From assembly GCA_021531755.1 (NCBI GenBank), contig JADYUK010000015.1:1-64000 (forward strand): 64,000 nt of DNA. The letters are read 5' to 3'. Below the pieces are notes generated by a model, which ran no database searches, was not told the DNA's origin, and saw nothing but the letters and a program-made list of their open reading frames with translations. The stretch is from Hoylesella loescheii. GTDB lineage: Bacteria; Bacteroidota; Bacteroidia; Bacteroidales; Bacteroidaceae. The translations under genes and the position numbers were made by a program. Shown piece by piece: positions 9,388 to 18,165 of this stretch (position 1 is the stretch's first letter; the number at the start of each line of letters is the position of its first letter).

Positions 9388-10018
9388 CCATGTAGGACAG
9401 AACGTTGGCACATCATAATCCATTATCCATTCACCTATGGTCACTTTTGACACATCCTCCTGTCCTTCCTCCACCCCAGGTTCCTCCACCCCAAGGGACA
9501 TCCGTTTCTACCTATTTCTTCACAAAAACCGCAGCTTTCCCCACGATTTTTCCACATTTTCTTCATTCCCCCCCCTTCATTTCCTTTGGTAGATAAAAAG
9601 GTTTCTGATTTTGCTGTGTTGTATAGTATTGAAAATCAGGGTGTTTCGGTTGGTCTTCCCATTCGGTGCCTTAAAGCCTCTCATTCGCTACTTCCAAGAG
9701 CCTCATACAGTACCTTCAATGAGCCCATTCTGTATCCTTCATTTTTCTGTCCTCCAACAGACATGGAAAACGTGCATATCCGGCTCTCCTTATTCCTTGA
9801 ATCATCATCGTGGCTCAAATAATGGCCATACCTTTAATAGGATAATAGCCGTTTCCCCATAAGCCATCGGGTTGAGTCATCAGAAAAAGGAATACAGCCA
9901 CATTGCGCTTTTTGTGAATCAAGCCGTCTGACTAAGTCGTAATGCCCGAAAATGAACAGTTTTAGCGGACAGTATGAAAAAATCCTCACGACAGAATGTG
10001 TTTCTCGGATTTTATTGC
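9388..10018. other. Eroded non-coding stretch
   Basis: About 630 bp with no credible gene. It has low-complexity C-rich runs (C8 near 9565-9575) and scattered short frames without family resemblance. A palindromic repeat of family A lies at its right end (9940-9974). It could be a decayed gene or mobile-element relic; nothing can be identified. Confidence 0.5.
9940..9974. repeat. Palindromic repeat family A, copy 1
   Basis: TTTAGCGGACAGTA (9961-9974) is preceded by an imperfect inverted arm, TAATGCCCGAAAA (9940-9952). The same core recurs at 30938-30994, 38980-38990 and 49557-49662, always between genes. Confidence 0.6.
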
Positions 10019-10026
10019 TAACTTTG
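10019..10026 (+). promoter_or_regulatory. -7 box TAACTTTG before the epimerase-like gene
   Basis: TAACTTTG matches TAnnTTTG and lies about 130 bp upstream of the ATG at 10160. The -33 element is weak. Confidence 0.5.
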
Positions 10027-10159
10027 CCATGCCTATCGCTTTGCCCATTCCTTCACATTTTCAATACAGATACAGACGGGAAGGCAGGGGATAGCGAAGG
10101 CTCAATGTGTCAATGTTGCCGATACAAGGCGTGAAACTAATTTCTTTTTACCATCTTTT

Positions 10160-11113
10160 ATGAAAACATTATCTAACGGAATTGTCACTATAGGAGTGGA
10201 AGACCATGGTGCCGAACTATGCAGCATAAAGTGTGAAGGCAGAGAATATCTCTGGGGAGCGTATCCGGAATATTGGAAGAGACATTCGCCCGTATTGTTC
10301 CCTATCGTCGGGAGCGTATGGGATGGAGAATTCCGCTCGAAAGGCAGGACATACAGCATGGGGCAGCATGGCATAGCCCGTGATATGGACTTCACGCTCC
10401 TCTCGCTCTCTGACGACGAGATATGGTACGAGCTCCGCTCCTCGGCAGAGACCCGCACGAGATATCCCTATGACTTCATCCTGCGCATAGGCTATAAGCT
10501 TCATGGCCATACCGTCGATGTCTGCTGGGAGGTGGAGAATCCCTCGGACGAGGTGCTGCCATTCCAGATAGGGGCACATCCCGCTTTCTACTGGCCTATG
10601 CTGAGCGACGAGGCCATCAATGAGGGCGTGGGAGCTATGGAGAGGGAACTGTCGGCTGACACCGCGAGGGGATTCTTCAAGCTGCATATAGTCAACGAGC
10701 AGAAGGCAGACTTCCTGCCGGCAGGCAAGCGCTTCGTCTTCTCTGAGCAGATAACTGCCAAGGGATGTGTCTCAGAGACAGAAGACTCATGTTATGAGGT
10801 TGTCGACGACATGATACCGATATCTACCGACCTCTTTGACGATGATGCCCTGATTCTGCCTGACTCGCAGGTGGACAGCGTCACTATTCTCGATGAGGCA
10901 CAGAAGCCTTACCTGACAGTCGCCTTCACATCGCCACTTGTCGGGCTGTGGTCTCCGCCTAAGAAGAATGCCCCATTCGTGTGCATCGAGCCATGGTATG
11001 GCCGTACTGACAGTGTCGGCTACGATGGTATGTTCGAGGACAGGGAACATATGAATCTCCTGGAGCCCCACGAGACTTTCAAGGCGCAGTATGAGATAAC
11101 TATCTACCGGTAA
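10160..11113 (+). CDS. Aldose 1-epimerase-like protein (LacX/YeaD type)
   Basis: The 317-residue product matches the galactose-mutarotase-like fold. It opens with LSNGIVTIGVEDHGAELCSI, carries the PVLFPIVGSVWDGEF block near residues 45-60 and QHGIARDM near 72, then the characteristic GAHPAFYWP block with the likely catalytic His near residue 145. It also has CIEPWYGRTDS near 275. There is no signal peptide, so it is cytoplasmic. The expected reaction is interconversion of alpha and beta anomers of an aldose, possibly a phosphorylated one; the sugar cannot be named from sequence. The next gene, an alcohol dehydrogenase, starts 125 bp downstream on the same strand and may be cotranscribed. Confidence 0.88.
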   Translation: MKTLSNGIVTIGVEDHGAELCSIKCEGREYLWGAYPEYWKRHSPVLFPIVGSVWDGEFRSKGRTYSMGQHGIARDMDFTLLSLSDDEIWYELRSSAETRTRYPYDFILRIGYKLHGHTVDVCWEVENPSDEVLPFQIGAHPAFYWPMLSDEAINEGVGAMERELSADTARGFFKLHIVNEQKADFLPAGKRFVFSEQITAKGCVSETEDSCYEVVDDMIPISTDLFDDDALILPDSQVDSVTILDEAQKPYLTVAFTSPLVGLWSPPKKNAPFVCIEPWYGRTDSVGYDGMFEDREHMNLLEPHETFKAQYEITIYR

Positions 11114-11238
11114 CTCATGGCTGCCACTTCCAATACCACTTGCGGGGGTGTTGTGCGTCTGGATGGAGACAATGCTCCATATGCGCCATGTCTGGGTTGC
11201 ATCCCTTTTCAATACTAACAGCAAATAAAAAACATACT

Positions 11239-12426
11239 ATGCAGAATTTCAAATATTATGCACCGACACACGTCCTGTTCGGCCGGCAGACAGAAGACCA
11301 TGTCGCTGAGCTCATAAAGAGATATGGCGGCAATAAGGTCTTGCTCCACTATGGCGGACAGAGCGCCATCCGCTCAGGATTGATGGCGAAGGTAGAACGC
11401 ATACTCAGCGATGCAGGTATAGAATACGTCAAGTTAGGAGGCGTTGTGCCCAATCCCCGCCTTTCGCTCGTCCGTGAGGGCATTGAGCTTTGTAAGGCAG
11501 AGGGTGTCGATTTCCTTCTCGCTGTCGGTGGCGGCTCGGTCATCGACTCGTGCAAGGCCATCTCTGCAGGACGCTTCTATGATGGTGATGTCTGGACTCT
11601 CTATGAGCATAAGGATGAGGCAGAGCGTTTCCTCCCGATAGGCTGCATACTCACCATTCCCGCCGCAGGCAGCGAGATGAGTGATGGCTCTGTCATCACG
11701 AACGACGAGGTGGATGGCTGGCTGAAGAAAGACTATTGCACAGACAGTTTCCGCTGCAAGTTCGCCATCATGAATCCTGAGCTGACATTCACTCTCCCCG
11801 CCTGGCAGACAGCCTGTGGCATCACAGACATGATGATGCACACGATGGAGCGGTATTTCAGCAAAGACGACGATATGGAGACAACTGATGCCATAGCTGA
11901 GGCTGTATTGCGCACATGCATGACAGAAGGAGTGAAGGTCTTGGTGAATCCAACTGACTATACCAGCCGTGCGAACATCATGTGGGCCGGAACCGTGGCA
12001 CATAACGATATAACAGGATGTGGCACTACTGGCGACTGGGCTACCCACTGCATAGAGCACGAGCTGTCTGGAATGTTCGATGTGAGCCATGGAGCCGGTC
12101 TTGCCGCAGTATGGGGCAGCTGGGCACGCTATACACGTCAGGAGAATCTCCCGCGATTCGTCCGCTTCGCACACAATGTCATGGGAGTGGACACAGCGGA
12201 TATGGACTGTATAGAGGCGTCAGAGGCTGGCATAAAGGCTCTTGAGGCATTCTTCCAGAAGATAGGTATGCCGACAAACATCCACTCCCTCATTGGCAGA
12301 GATGTGACAGACGGAGAGATAGAGACAATGGCCGACAAGTGTACCAATGGTGACACAATCACCGTCGGAGGACTCATGCAGCTACGTAAGGCTGATGTCA
12401 TGGAGATATACCGCATGGCACGATAG
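11239..12426 (+). CDS. Iron-containing alcohol dehydrogenase (BdhA/YqhD type)
   Basis: From ATG 11239 the product has 395 residues beginning MQNFKYYAPTHVLFG, the normal start of the family. A 33-codon upstream extension is in frame but has no family resemblance, so the internal start is chosen. The nucleotide-binding GGGSVIDSCKAIS lies near residue 95. The metal-binding stretch has GITDMMMHTMERYF near 195 and HCIEHELSGMFDVSHGAGLA near 270, where the Asp and His residues would hold Fe(II) or Zn(II). The enzyme would reduce aldehydes or oxidise alcohols with NAD(P)H in the cytoplasm, probably in fermentation redox balance or aldehyde detoxification. A hairpin at 12598-12646 may end the transcript. 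Confidence 0.92.
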   Translation: MQNFKYYAPTHVLFGRQTEDHVAELIKRYGGNKVLLHYGGQSAIRSGLMAKVERILSDAGIEYVKLGGVVPNPRLSLVREGIELCKAEGVDFLLAVGGGSVIDSCKAISAGRFYDGDVWTLYEHKDEAERFLPIGCILTIPAAGSEMSDGSVITNDEVDGWLKKDYCTDSFRCKFAIMNPELTFTLPAWQTACGITDMMMHTMERYFSKDDDMETTDAIAEAVLRTCMTEGVKVLVNPTDYTSRANIMWAGTVAHNDITGCGTTGDWATHCIEHELSGMFDVSHGAGLAAVWGSWARYTRQENLPRFVRFAHNVMGVDTADMDCIEASEAGIKALEAFFQKIGMPTNIHSLIGRDVTDGEIETMADKCTNGDTITVGGLMQLRKADVMEIYRMAR

Positions 12427-12747
12427 ATAAGGACGGGCGTCCCCATCCCTCTCAACCTCAGTGATGATATGGCAGGGATAGGGTGGATGGCTCGCCACGA
12501 CGATGCCACAGGGTAATGGGGGAGAGTAGGGGAAATAATAACTATCCCAGCCACTGGACACCCTCACCCATGACCAGCATACAGCAAGATATATACGAAG
12601 CGTGCTGCCAATAAAGGACATATTATCCTCTATTGACAGCACGCTTAATATTTCTGGGAGGTAGAAGTGAGAAGCGCTCCCGGGCATACCATTACTGTAT
12701 ATGATATGTGTCGAATAGTTCTCCAGCGCCTCTTGGTGGTTTTGTGG
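12427..12747. other. Intergenic gap between convergent genes
   Basis: No gene is seen. The only structure noted is the hairpin at 12598-12646. Confidence 0.5.
12598..12646. terminator. Hairpin between convergent genes, possible terminator
   Basis: AAGCGTGCTG (12598-12607) pairs perfectly with CAGCACGCTT (12637-12646). The following T-run is weak (AATATTTC). It could serve the plus-strand dehydrogenase gene, the minus-strand small gene, or both. Confidence 0.55.
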
Positions 12748-12921
12748 TCATGTACGGGCAGAGTCTTCAGGCTTGTCGCCGACCCTCTTGCTGCACTGTT
12801 TGTGACAACCAGAGCAGCCGCACGAGCAGTCATCGCCTGTTGTCTGCTTCCGAATGCGGCGGACGATGTAAACTATGCACGCCAGCAGGACTGCCGCTAT
12901 TATGATATATTGAATGGTCAT
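12748..12921 (-). CDS. Small Cys-rich membrane protein (FeoB-associated type)
   Basis: The 57-residue product starts MTIQYIIIAAVLLACIVYIVRR, a single membrane helix. A basic segment and a cysteine cluster, CSCGCSGCHKQC, follow. This resembles the small proteins usually named FeoB-associated Cys-rich membrane protein. No feoB is present in this window, so the link to ferrous iron transport is by family name only. The ATG at 12921 is preferred because upstream in-frame sequence adds an unlikely tail before the helix. It lies downstream of tRNA-His and beyond that gene's terminator, so it probably has its own promoter, which I could not find. Confidence 0.7.
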   Translation of the reverse strand: MTIQYIIIAAVLLACIVYIVRRIRKQTTGDDCSCGCSGCHKQCSKRVGDKPEDSART

Positions 12922-12967
12922 GGGGTATGTGAGGTTTGATGTTATGGAATGGGTGGATATGGGGAAA

Positions 12968-13004
12968 CAAAAAAGTCTCAGCAAATATGATATTCACTGA
13001 GACT
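12968..13004 (-). terminator. Rho-independent terminator of tRNA-His
   Basis: Read on the minus strand, AGTCTCAG (13004-12997) pairs with CTGAGACT (12981-12974), and a T-run (TTTTTTG) follows directly. It begins only a few bases after the tRNA 3' end. Confidence 0.88.
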
Positions 13005-13011
13005 CTCTTTG

Positions 13012-13086
13012 GGTGCCTACACGGACTCGAACCGTGGACATTCAGAACCACAATCTGACGCTCTAACCAACTGAACTATAGGCACC
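13012..13086 (-). tRNA. tRNA-His (GTG)
   Basis: The minus-strand cloverleaf has acceptor GTGCCTA/TAGGCAC, the D-loop sequence AGTTCAGTTGGTTAGAGC, anticodon arm TCAGA-TTGTGGT-TCTGA with anticodon GTG, and T-loop GTTCGAGTC. An extra 5' G pairs opposite discriminator C73, the G-1:C73 pair that identifies histidine tRNA. The 3' CCA is not encoded. It has a consensus promoter at 13139-13170 and a terminator at 12968-13004. Confidence 0.97.
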
Positions 13087-13138
13087 ATGTATGTCTGCTT
13101 ATACGGAGGAAAATTGTGTTATATCCGAAAAGCGAGTG

Positions 13139-13170
13139 CAAAGTTACTGCTTTTTTTCGATACTGCCAAA
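13139..13170 (-). promoter_or_regulatory. Promoter of tRNA-His
   Basis: On the minus strand, TTTG (13170-13167), 20 bp, then TAACTTTG (13146-13139) is an exact Bacteroidota promoter layout about 50 bp upstream of the tRNA 5' end. Confidence 0.85.
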
Positions 13171-13243
13171 TGTTTCGGCCTGTTTTTTTAGTAATAATAT
13201 AAAAAAAGAGGGAAGGAGTCTCATATTCCCGTGTGAGATGTCG

Positions 13244-14812
13244 CTATACGAGGCGTGGAGAGAGTGTGGCTATAGGGACAAGCATTTCCTCCATCGATAT
13301 GCCGCCGTGCTGGAATGTGTCCTTGTAGTAGGATACATAATAGTTGTAATTGTTGGGGTAGGCGAAGAACGTGTCGCCTGTGGCGAAGACATAGCTCGTG
13401 GAGATGTTGGGGACGGGCAGCTGTGCGTCGCGCGGCGACTTTATGGTGAAGACATCCTTTGACTGGCAGTTGAGGTTCTTCCCGAGCTTGTATCTGAGAT
13501 TCGTGTTCGTGTTGCGGTCGCCGATAATCTTGACGGGGCGGTGGGTGCGTATGGAGCCGTGGTCGGTCGTTATGACTATGCGGCACCGCCTCTGTGCGAG
13601 ACTCTTGAAGACATCGGCTATGGCTGAATGGACGAACCATGATAGTGTCAGCGAGCGGTAGGCTGGCTCGTCGGAGGCCAGCTCCCTAAGCATCTTCATC
13701 TCTGTGCGGGCATGGGAGAGCATGTCGATGAAATTGACAACAAGGACGTTGAGGTCGTTGTTGACGAGGTTGGGCAGATTGTTTATGAAGCGCTCAGCGC
13801 CCTCTGAATCGTATATCTTGTTGTAACTGAAGGTATCATGACGGCGGAAACGGTCTATCTGTGTCTGGATGAGGGGTGCCTCGTTGAGGTTCTTGCCCTC
13901 CTCGCTGTCCTCGTCGACCCACAGCTCGGGGAACATCTTCTCTATCTTCTCGGGCATCAGGCCAGAGAAGATGGCATTACGCGCATACTGTGTCGCTGTC
14001 GGGAGTATGGACATGTATAGGTCTTCCTCAATGTCATAGTCACGGCTGAGCTCCTTGGAGAGTGTCGTCCACTGGTCGTACCGCAGGTTGTCCATGACGA
14101 TAAAGAACACAGGAGTCTCTTCGCTGTCTATGAGAGGGAATATGTATTTGCGGAAGATATCGGGCGATAGGGTCGGCCTTGATGAGTGGTCGAGGAATGT
14201 CTTTGGAGCCACCCAGTCAAGATATTTCTGCTTTATGAATTTCCCGAATGCGGCGTTAGCCTCGGCACGCTGCATGTCGAGCATCTCCTTCATGCCCGTG
14301 TCGGTCTCAGAGAGAGTCAGCTCCCACTGTACAAGACGGCGGTAAAGAGCCTTCCAGTCTGCAAGGGTATGGCACATGAGTATCTGTGCCGATATCTGTG
14401 AGAATGTCTGCTGGTACTGGGTCTGGGTCACCTCGGCCACAATCTCACGGCTGTGGATGTGTTTCTTCAGTGTCAGCAAAATCTGTGAGGGGTTGACAGG
14501 CTTTATTAGATAATCGGCTATCTTGTGGCCTATGGCCTGGTCCATGATGTTCTCTTCCTCTGACTTTGTTACCATCACGACAGGTGTCTGGGGCTGTATC
14601 TCCTTTATTTTCTGTAGTGTCTCCAGTCCGCTTATGCCGGGCATCATCTCGTCGAGAAGTATCATGTTGAATGTCTGGCTCTGGCATTGCTCTATGGCGT
14701 CAGTGCCGTTCGATACGGTGATGACCTCATAGCCTTTCTGCCTGAGGAATATGATGTGGGCGCGGAGATGCTCTATCTCGTCGTCGACCCATAAGAGTCT
14801 GCCGTTTGTCAT
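13244..14812 (-). CDS. porX: PorX-type response regulator with PglZ-like effector domain
   Basis: The 522-residue product begins with a receiver domain: acidic pair at Asp10-Asp11, phosphoacceptor Asp54 in MILLDEMMPG, and Lys83 in VTKSEEE. A helical linker leads to an alkaline-phosphatase-superfamily (PglZ) domain from about residue 225. Metal and nucleophile residues are present: Asp241 in VMDNLRYDQW, Thr272 in PTATQYARN, Asp and His in NFIDMLSHART, and TTDHGS. This is the architecture of PorX, which with the sensor PorY controls the type IX secretion system and whose effector domain acts on phosphodiesters. It is the third gene of a leftward run with the clp and TrmH-type genes (45 bp gap). 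The tRNA-His downstream has its own promoter. PorY is not in the window. Confidence 0.93.
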   Translation of the reverse strand: MTNGRLLWVDDEIEHLRAHIIFLRQKGYEVITVSNGTDAIEQCQSQTFNMILLDEMMPGISGLETLQKIKEIQPQTPVVMVTKSEEENIMDQAIGHKIADYLIKPVNPSQILLTLKKHIHSREIVAEVTQTQYQQTFSQISAQILMCHTLADWKALYRRLVQWELTLSETDTGMKEMLDMQRAEANAAFGKFIKQKYLDWVAPKTFLDHSSRPTLSPDIFRKYIFPLIDSEETPVFFIVMDNLRYDQWTTLSKELSRDYDIEEDLYMSILPTATQYARNAIFSGLMPEKIEKMFPELWVDEDSEEGKNLNEAPLIQTQIDRFRRHDTFSYNKIYDSEGAERFINNLPNLVNNDLNVLVVNFIDMLSHARTEMKMLRELASDEPAYRSLTLSWFVHSAIADVFKSLAQRRCRIVITTDHGSIRTHRPVKIIGDRNTNTNLRYKLGKNLNCQSKDVFTIKSPRDAQLPVPNISTSYVFATGDTFFAYPNNYNYYVSYYKDTFQHGGISMEEMLVPIATLSPRLV

Positions 14813-14857
14813 GTCTTGCTGTGGTATTTGTCGGGGGGAGGATATGTTTATTTGTGC

Positions 14858-15619
14858 CTAAAGGGGGCGCTGCCTTATGGCGAAACATGTTATCGATGTC
14901 GCTATGGCCACATTGAGCGAGTCTGCTGTAGGCGAGCCTGCCGGATAGTTGGGTATCAGGAGTTTGTGTGTCACACGCTCCCTTATGGCTGGCGATATGC
15001 CGTTGCCTTCATTGCCCATGACGATGATGCCGTGGTTATGGGTGTCTGCCTTTGTGATATCGTCGCCATCAAGTAGCGTCCCGTATACAGGGAATCCCTC
15101 CGGAAGACTGTCCATGAGCGAGACAAGAGGAGTGTACTCAACGCTGACACGTGCGATGCTCCCCATTGTCGCCTGTATGACTTTAGGGTTCCAGACATCG
15201 GCTGTCTCAGGGCTGCAGAATATGCGGCGGATTCCAAACCAGTCTGCTATGCGTATGATGGTGCCGAGATTACCGGGGTCCTGCACGCCGTCAAGGGCCA
15301 AGTAGAGCTCGTCGGGGCGTATCTCACTGTCATGCCCAAGGAAGTCCATCCTGAAGACAGCCATGACTTTCTGCGGATGCTGTAGGAAAGAGATACGTCT
15401 CAGCTCGTCGTCTGTGACTGTTATGAGCTCTGTCGCTGGGGGTAAACTGGTGTGATGCATGGCTGCCCATTCCTCTGTCGCCACAACCATAAGTGGCGGC
15501 GTGACAGCCATGAGGTCGCCGACAATCTTCGGCCCCTCAGCGACGAAGGCTTCTTCTGCACGGCGATATTTCTTCTGGCCGAGCTGCTGGATATACTTTA
15601 TCTTCGCTTTGGATATCAT
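14858..15619 (-). CDS. TrmH/SpoU-family RNA 2'-O-methyltransferase
   Basis: The 253-residue product has an N-terminal substrate-binding segment (KYIQQLGQKKYRRAEEAFVAEGPKI) and the three SPOUT knot motifs: DGVQDPGNLGTIIRIADW near residues 105-125, GNEGNGIS near 195, and IPNYPAGSPTADSLNVAIA near 220. It would methylate a ribose 2'-hydroxyl in rRNA or tRNA using S-adenosylmethionine. The closest named relatives are RlmB-like enzymes, but the target nucleotide cannot be predicted. It starts 8 bp after the upstream clp gene, so the two are almost certainly cotranscribed. Confidence 0.92.
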   Translation of the reverse strand: MISKAKIKYIQQLGQKKYRRAEEAFVAEGPKIVGDLMAVTPPLMVVATEEWAAMHHTSLPPATELITVTDDELRRISFLQHPQKVMAVFRMDFLGHDSEIRPDELYLALDGVQDPGNLGTIIRIADWFGIRRIFCSPETADVWNPKVIQATMGSIARVSVEYTPLVSLMDSLPEGFPVYGTLLDGDDITKADTHNHGIIVMGNEGNGISPAIRERVTHKLLIPNYPAGSPTADSLNVAIATSITCFAIRQRPL

Positions 15620-15627
15620 AATCGGAA

Positions 15628-17883
15628 TTATGGCGTTCTGGTCTCGGTGATGTTCTCTTCAGGCTCAACAGCCACGAACTGGAGCGATGTCGCATGGCGT
15701 GGCATCCTGACCTTTATGACAGTCCCAGGCTGTATGTCGCTGTCAAGTATCATCTCACACACACGGTCTTCTATGAGCTGTTGTATGGCACGGCGTAGAG
15801 GGCGTGCCCCGAACTGTATGTCATAGCCTTTGCCAGCGAGGAAATCCTTTGACTTCTCTGATATGCGCAGGCTGTACCCCATCGCCTCTATACGGCCTAT
15901 GACAGCACGCAGCTCTATGTCGACAATGCTCCTGATAGAGTCATGTGTCAGCTGGTTGAATGTCACAACCTCGTCGAGACGGTTGAGGAATTCTGGCGCA
16001 AACTGCTTTGACAGCGCTTTCTGGATGACTGTGTGGGCATACTCCTGGGCCTTCTCTCCTGCCGGCATACCGTCATGGCCTGTGGCCCCGAAGCCTATGC
16101 CACGCCCGAACTCCCTCAGCTGGCGCGTGCCGGTGTTTGAGGTCATGATGATTATCGTGTTGCGGAAGTCTATCAACCGTCCGTTACCGTCTGTCAGACG
16201 GCCCTCGTCGAGCACCTGGAGAAGCATGTTGAAGACATTCTGGTGGGCTTTCTCTATCTCGTCGAGCAGGACGACAGAGTATGGATGGCGTCTGACACGC
16301 TCCGTCAGCTGTCCGCCCTCGTCATATCCGACATATCCCGGAGGCGCTCCGACAAGACGTGACGTGTTGAAACTCTCGTTATACTCGCTCATGTCGACAC
16401 GTATGAGCGAATCCCTCGACCCGAACACCTCTACAGCTATCTGCTGGGCAAGGTAAGTCTTGCCTACTCCTGTCGGGCCAAGGAACATGAACACGCCTAT
16501 TGGGCGGTTGGGCGACCTGAGGCCGAGACGGTTGCGCTGGATGGCTTTGGCTACTGAATCGACGGCATGGTCCTGACCGATGACGACAGACTTAAGCCGA
16601 TGGGGGAGAATCTTGAGCTTCTTCGTCTCTTCCTCACCGATATGCTGGACAGGCACACCGCTCATGACAGATATGATCTCATTGACATCAACATCTGTCA
16701 CAGTCTGATAATGTCCGCCATCGTCATATCCCGTCTGGATAAGGACATCAAGACGCTGCTGGAGCTTCGCGCGCTGGTCACGAAGGGCCGCGGCAAGCTC
16801 GAAATTCTGGTTCTGCACGGCACGCCGCTTCTTCTCGTCGAGGGTCTTTATCTCGGTCTCAAGCGTCCTGACTTTTGGAGAGACAACTGTCGAGCGGAGA
16901 TGGACACGGGCTCCAACCTCATCGAGAGCGTCGATGGCCTTGTCAGGGAACGCGCGGTCATTGATGTAGCGCGATGTCTGGGCGACACATGCCTTGATGG
17001 CCTCGTCGCTGTAGATGACATGGTGATACTGCTGGTAACGTTCCTTTATATTCTGGAGGATGAGGAGAGTCTCCTCTGTTGTTGTCTGGTCGACTATGAT
17101 CTTCTGGAATCTGCGCTCCAAAGCCCCGTCTTTCTCTATGCTCTTGCGGTATTCCTCAAGTGTCGTCGCACCGATACATTGTATTGTGCCTCGTGCCAGT
17201 GCCGGCTTCAGTATGTTGGCAGCATCCATTGACCCTGACGCGGAGCCTGCACCTATTATGGTATGTATCTCGTCGATGAAGACTATGATATTAGGATGGT
17301 TTTCCATCTCTGATATTATGCGCTTTATGCGTTCCTCGAAATCGCCGCGGTATTTCGTGCCAGCCACTATGCCTGTCATGTCGAGAGCGAGGAGACGCTT
17401 GCCTCGCAGAAGAGGCGACGATACACCATCGGCTATCTGCTGGGCCAGGCCTTCGACAATGGCGCTCTTGCCTACACCAGGGTCGCCTATGAGGACAGGG
17501 TTGTTCTTCTTCCGACGGCATAGTATCTCAGTCATTCTCCTTATCTCATCATGACGCCCCACAACAGGGTCAAGCTGCTTCTTCATGGCAGCGGCTGTCA
17601 GGTCGGTCGAGAATTTGTCGAGAAGTGGGGTATCGCTCTTGTGCTCATTGTCGAGAATACGTGTCTGTTGCTTCTGCATGGCATTGTTGAGCATACGGGA
17701 TGCCTCGCTCAGCATGTCGCTGAATGAGCGTGGATGGCTGGCCATGTCGTCATCATCGTCGTCGTCAACAGGAGGAAAGTCGCTGTCGTCGCTTGATATT
17801 TTATAGACCCATCGATTCTCAGCCAGGCTTTCTGCCTGCGATACCTGCTTTTGTTCTATGTTATATTTGTTCTTCGATGTCAT
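15628..17883 (-). CDS. clpC: ClpC-type AAA+ unfoldase without the usual N domain
   Basis: The 751-residue product has two AAA+ modules. D1 has Walker A GDPGVGKS at residues 132-139 and VFIDEIHTIIGAG. D2 has GPTGVGKT and LLDEIEKAH. Between them is a short UVR-like coiled segment of the ClpC type (LETEIKTLDEKKRRAVQNQ), not the long ClpB middle domain. An IGF tripeptide in GRGIGFGATG is the expected ClpP-docking loop, so it should feed the ClpP protease. The usual duplicated N-terminal Clp repeats of about 145 residues are missing. In their place is a tail with seven consecutive Asp at 40-46 and a helical region. No clpP is in the window. It is the first gene of a run with the methyltransferase and porX genes. 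Confidence 0.9.
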   Translation of the reverse strand: MTSKNKYNIEQKQVSQAESLAENRWVYKISSDDSDFPPVDDDDDDDMASHPRSFSDMLSEASRMLNNAMQKQQTRILDNEHKSDTPLLDKFSTDLTAAAMKKQLDPVVGRHDEIRRMTEILCRRKKNNPVLIGDPGVGKSAIVEGLAQQIADGVSSPLLRGKRLLALDMTGIVAGTKYRGDFEERIKRIISEMENHPNIIVFIDEIHTIIGAGSASGSMDAANILKPALARGTIQCIGATTLEEYRKSIEKDGALERRFQKIIVDQTTTEETLLILQNIKERYQQYHHVIYSDEAIKACVAQTSRYINDRAFPDKAIDALDEVGARVHLRSTVVSPKVRTLETEIKTLDEKKRRAVQNQNFELAAALRDQRAKLQQRLDVLIQTGYDDGGHYQTVTDVDVNEIISVMSGVPVQHIGEEETKKLKILPHRLKSVVIGQDHAVDSVAKAIQRNRLGLRSPNRPIGVFMFLGPTGVGKTYLAQQIAVEVFGSRDSLIRVDMSEYNESFNTSRLVGAPPGYVGYDEGGQLTERVRRHPYSVVLLDEIEKAHQNVFNMLLQVLDEGRLTDGNGRLIDFRNTIIIMTSNTGTRQLREFGRGIGFGATGHDGMPAGEKAQEYAHTVIQKALSKQFAPEFLNRLDEVVTFNQLTHDSIRSIVDIELRAVIGRIEAMGYSLRISEKSKDFLAGKGYDIQFGARPLRRAIQQLIEDRVCEMILDSDIQPGTVIKVRMPRHATSLQFVAVEPEENITETRTP

Positions 17884-18165
17884 AATTTGCTATTCCTGTT
17901 TATGTGTGTGTTGCCTTGTCGTTATCTGTATTCATTAAGAGCCTAACCTGTTTTGATGCCCATAAGGCGCGGGGCTGATGAAGTTCACCTGACTGTTTTG
18001 TCAAGAAGGCGGGGGTATTTATTCTTTAAATATGATGTTTGCAGGATATTATACTGGTGTCCCAGGTGGGGGATTCTTCTCATGGACGACGGATTATCCC
18101 CGTGGGGGCGCGGGGGAGGACAAGAACATGTAATTTCGCTATGCCTTGCTGTCAGCGACGAGTTG

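Noticed and set aside
9405..9862. Short plus-strand frames after the acyltransferase gene
   Set aside because: They are Pro/Ser/Phe-rich, overlap each other in different frames and have no family resemblance or promoter.
12667..12939. Plus-strand frame opposite the small Cys-rich gene
   Set aside because: The minus-strand reading has a clear membrane helix and Cys cluster; the plus-strand product has neither a start context nor a recognisable feature.
13244..14812. PglZ domain as a sign of a BREX or Pgl phage-defence system
   Set aside because: The protein also has a complete receiver domain and PorX-type motifs, and no BrxA/B/C, PglX or BrxL gene is nearby.
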